Assembly (NCBI GenBank): GCA_025352105.1
Contig: JANXUB010000215.1
Span: 1 to 32,116 of the forward strand
Origin: Burkholderiales bacterium
GTDB lineage: Bacteria > Pseudomonadota > Gammaproteobacteria > Burkholderiales > Casimicrobiaceae
Length of the DNA stretch: 32,116 nt
Reading direction: 5' to 3'
Of this stretch, positions 31,043-32,116 are shown piece after piece. Numbering within the stretch: the stretch's first letter is position 1; every line of letters begins with the position of its first letter. The notes beneath the pieces are model-generated. The model was given only the letters and a program-made list of their open reading frames with translations, did not search any database and had not been told where the DNA came from. The position numbers and the translations under genes were made by a program.

Positions 31043-32116
31043 TCAATGCAAAACCCCATAAATCCGCTCAGCCAATTCATCTGAAATCCCCGGCACACGT
31101 TTGATGTCTTCAACACTCGCCGCTGCGATGCCGCGCACGCTGCCAAAAGTGCGTAGCAGTTCTGCGCGCTTCTTCGGCCCTATGCCTTCAATATCATCAA
31201 GCGCGGAACCTTCGCGATTCTTGGCGCGGCGGGCGCGATGGCCTTGGATGGCGAAGCGGTGCGCTTCGTCCTGCATTTGCTGGATGAGGTGCAGGCCGGG
31301 GTGGTCGGCGGGGAGTCGGATGGCGTCTTCGCGGTCGGGGAAGATGATTTGTTCCATGCCTTTTTTGCGCTCGACGCCTTTGGCGGAACCGAACAGGATG
31401 ATGTCGTGCAACCCCGCTTCGGCGAGCACGCTGGCGGCGATGCCGACCTGCCCTTTGCCGCCGTCGATGACCCAGACGTCGGGCCGCAGCACCTCCTCTT
31501 TTGCGATGCGTGCGGCGCGGCGGGTGAGTGCTTCTTTCATCGCGAGGTAGTCGTCGCCATTGGTCTCGGCTTCGATATTGAAGCGCCGATATTGCCCGGT
31601 TTGCATGCCGTTGTTGTCCCACACGACGCAGCTCGCGACGGTGGCTTCGCCCATGGTGTGCGAGATGTCAAAACACTCCAGACGCTGCGTGCCTTCGGGC
31701 AGTCCGATGGCCTCAATCAGCGCTTGCAGCCGATCATTGCCGGTGTCGCTCTGGCGCTGGCGCGACGCGATGGCGAGGCGCGCGTTCTCCTCCGCCATGC
31801 GCAGCCACACGCGCTTTTCGCCGATGGGATTGCACTGCAAATCGACCTTGCTGTTGGCCTGCGTCGACAGCGCTTCAGCGAGCGCGCCGACATCAAATTC
31901 GAGCGTTGACACGATGCTGCGCGGCACTTCGCGACCGATGTAGTGCTGCGCAATAAAGCTCTCCAGCACCTCGATCAATTCCTCGGTGGGCATGACCTCC
32001 GAGCTGGCGTTTTTGACTGGGAAGTGCGTGCGATCACCGACGTGTTGACCGCCGCGAATCATCACCACGTTCACGGCGATCATGCCGCTCTCATGCACGA
32101 GCGCGAGCACGTCCAC
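31043..32116 (-). CDS. uvrC: Excinuclease ABC subunit C (UvrC), C-terminal part, runs off the window
   Basis: The 357 visible residues are the C-terminal half of UvrC, which makes the two incisions flanking a lesion in nucleotide excision repair with UvrA and UvrB. Seen here are the UvrC RNase-H-like endonuclease domain (LECFDISHTMGEATVASCVV, DVWVIDGGKGQVGIA, HPGLHLIQQMQDEAHRFAI) and the tandem helix-hairpin-helix domain at the end (IEGIGPKKRAELLRTFGS, IKRVPGISDELAERIY). The N-terminal GIY-YIG nuclease and UvrB-binding domains lie beyond position 32116. The GTG at the edge is an internal codon, not the start. The C-terminus is complete and normal. Confidence 0.96.
   Translation of the reverse strand: MDVLALVHESGMIAVNVVMIRGGQHVGDRTHFPVKNASSEVMPTEELIEVLESFIAQHYIGREVPRSIVSTLEFDVGALAEALSTQANSKVDLQCNPIGEKRVWLRMAEENARLAIASRQRQSDTGNDRLQALIEAIGLPEGTQRLECFDISHTMGEATVASCVVWDNNGMQTGQYRRFNIEAETNGDDYLAMKEALTRRAARIAKEEVLRPDVWVIDGGKGQVGIAASVLAEAGLHDIILFGSAKGVERKKGMEQIIFPDREDAIRLPADHPGLHLIQQMQDEAHRFAIQGHRARRAKNREGSALDDIEGIGPKKRAELLRTFGSVRGIAAASVEDIKRVPGISDELAERIYGVLH

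Noticed and set aside
1..32116. CRISPR arrays, rRNA genes, prophage or replication origin
   Set aside because: No regularly spaced direct repeats, rRNA sequence, phage structural genes or DnaA-box clusters were seen.

Overview
The window reads as a chromosomal segment of a GC-rich Gram-negative betaproteobacterium, most likely Burkholderiales. The indicators are Bug/TctC-type solute receptors, a Burkholderiales-style OmpC-like porin, a complete Liv-type ABC transporter, a PHB-depolymerase-family esterase, and pgsA, a tRNA and uvrC in one neighbourhood. Nothing looks like phage, plasmid or CRISPR. The genus cannot be fixed from sequence alone.

Layout. Positions 1-1706 hold a conserved hypothetical protein and an exported M23 peptidase. 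At 1708-4635 a LysR regulator diverges from a Tat-exported Bug receptor that is translationally coupled to a SAM-dependent methyltransferase. At 4647-6956 lies a large exported parallel beta-helix protein with a C-terminal dockerin-like Ca-binding region. After a gene-free, repeat-bearing 0.5 kb comes a MATE exporter (7489-8889), then a bidirectional terminator.

The most coherent unit is 9071-16596. Seven minus-strand genes run in order: HPPD-like VOC protein, QuiC1-like TIM-barrel 3-dehydroshikimate dehydratase, livH, livM, livG, livF and a periplasmic receptor. They diverge from an IclR-family (PcaR/PobR/PcaU-like) regulator. The shared intergenic region carries three TGTGCG half-sites, a palindrome plus a direct repeat, as in PobR/PcaU operators. 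An outer-membrane porin follows at 16707-17834. Together this suggests an uptake-and-catabolism regulon for a hydroaromatic or aromatic acid: porin, then ABC import, then conversion to protocatechuate. The two QuiC domains are separate genes in reversed order, and the HPPD-like partner appears to lack one iron-binding His.

Positions 18032-24905 are mostly housekeeping genes on the minus strand: aroB, a DUF1304 membrane protein, a hotdog thioesterase, a histidine phosphatase, a PHB-depolymerase-family esterase with a ribbon-helix-helix-like partner, an RNB-domain RNase, tRNA-Asn(GTT) and pgsA.

Positions 24906-31042 separate pgsA from uvrC, which are often adjacent in this group. This stretch looks like a variable region. 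It holds a LOG-family protein, a truncated Bug receptor, a Nudix hydrolase, an LpxR-like lipid A deacylase, a frameshifted pseudogene coupled to an AbrB/PIN toxin-antitoxin pair, an orphan antitoxin-like ORF, three different palindromic repeat elements (one with perfect 23-bp terminal inverted repeats), and an ATGA-coupled gene pair resembling DUF6978 and DUF1828/1829. That last pair is the best candidate for an undescribed two-component system. The window ends inside uvrC.
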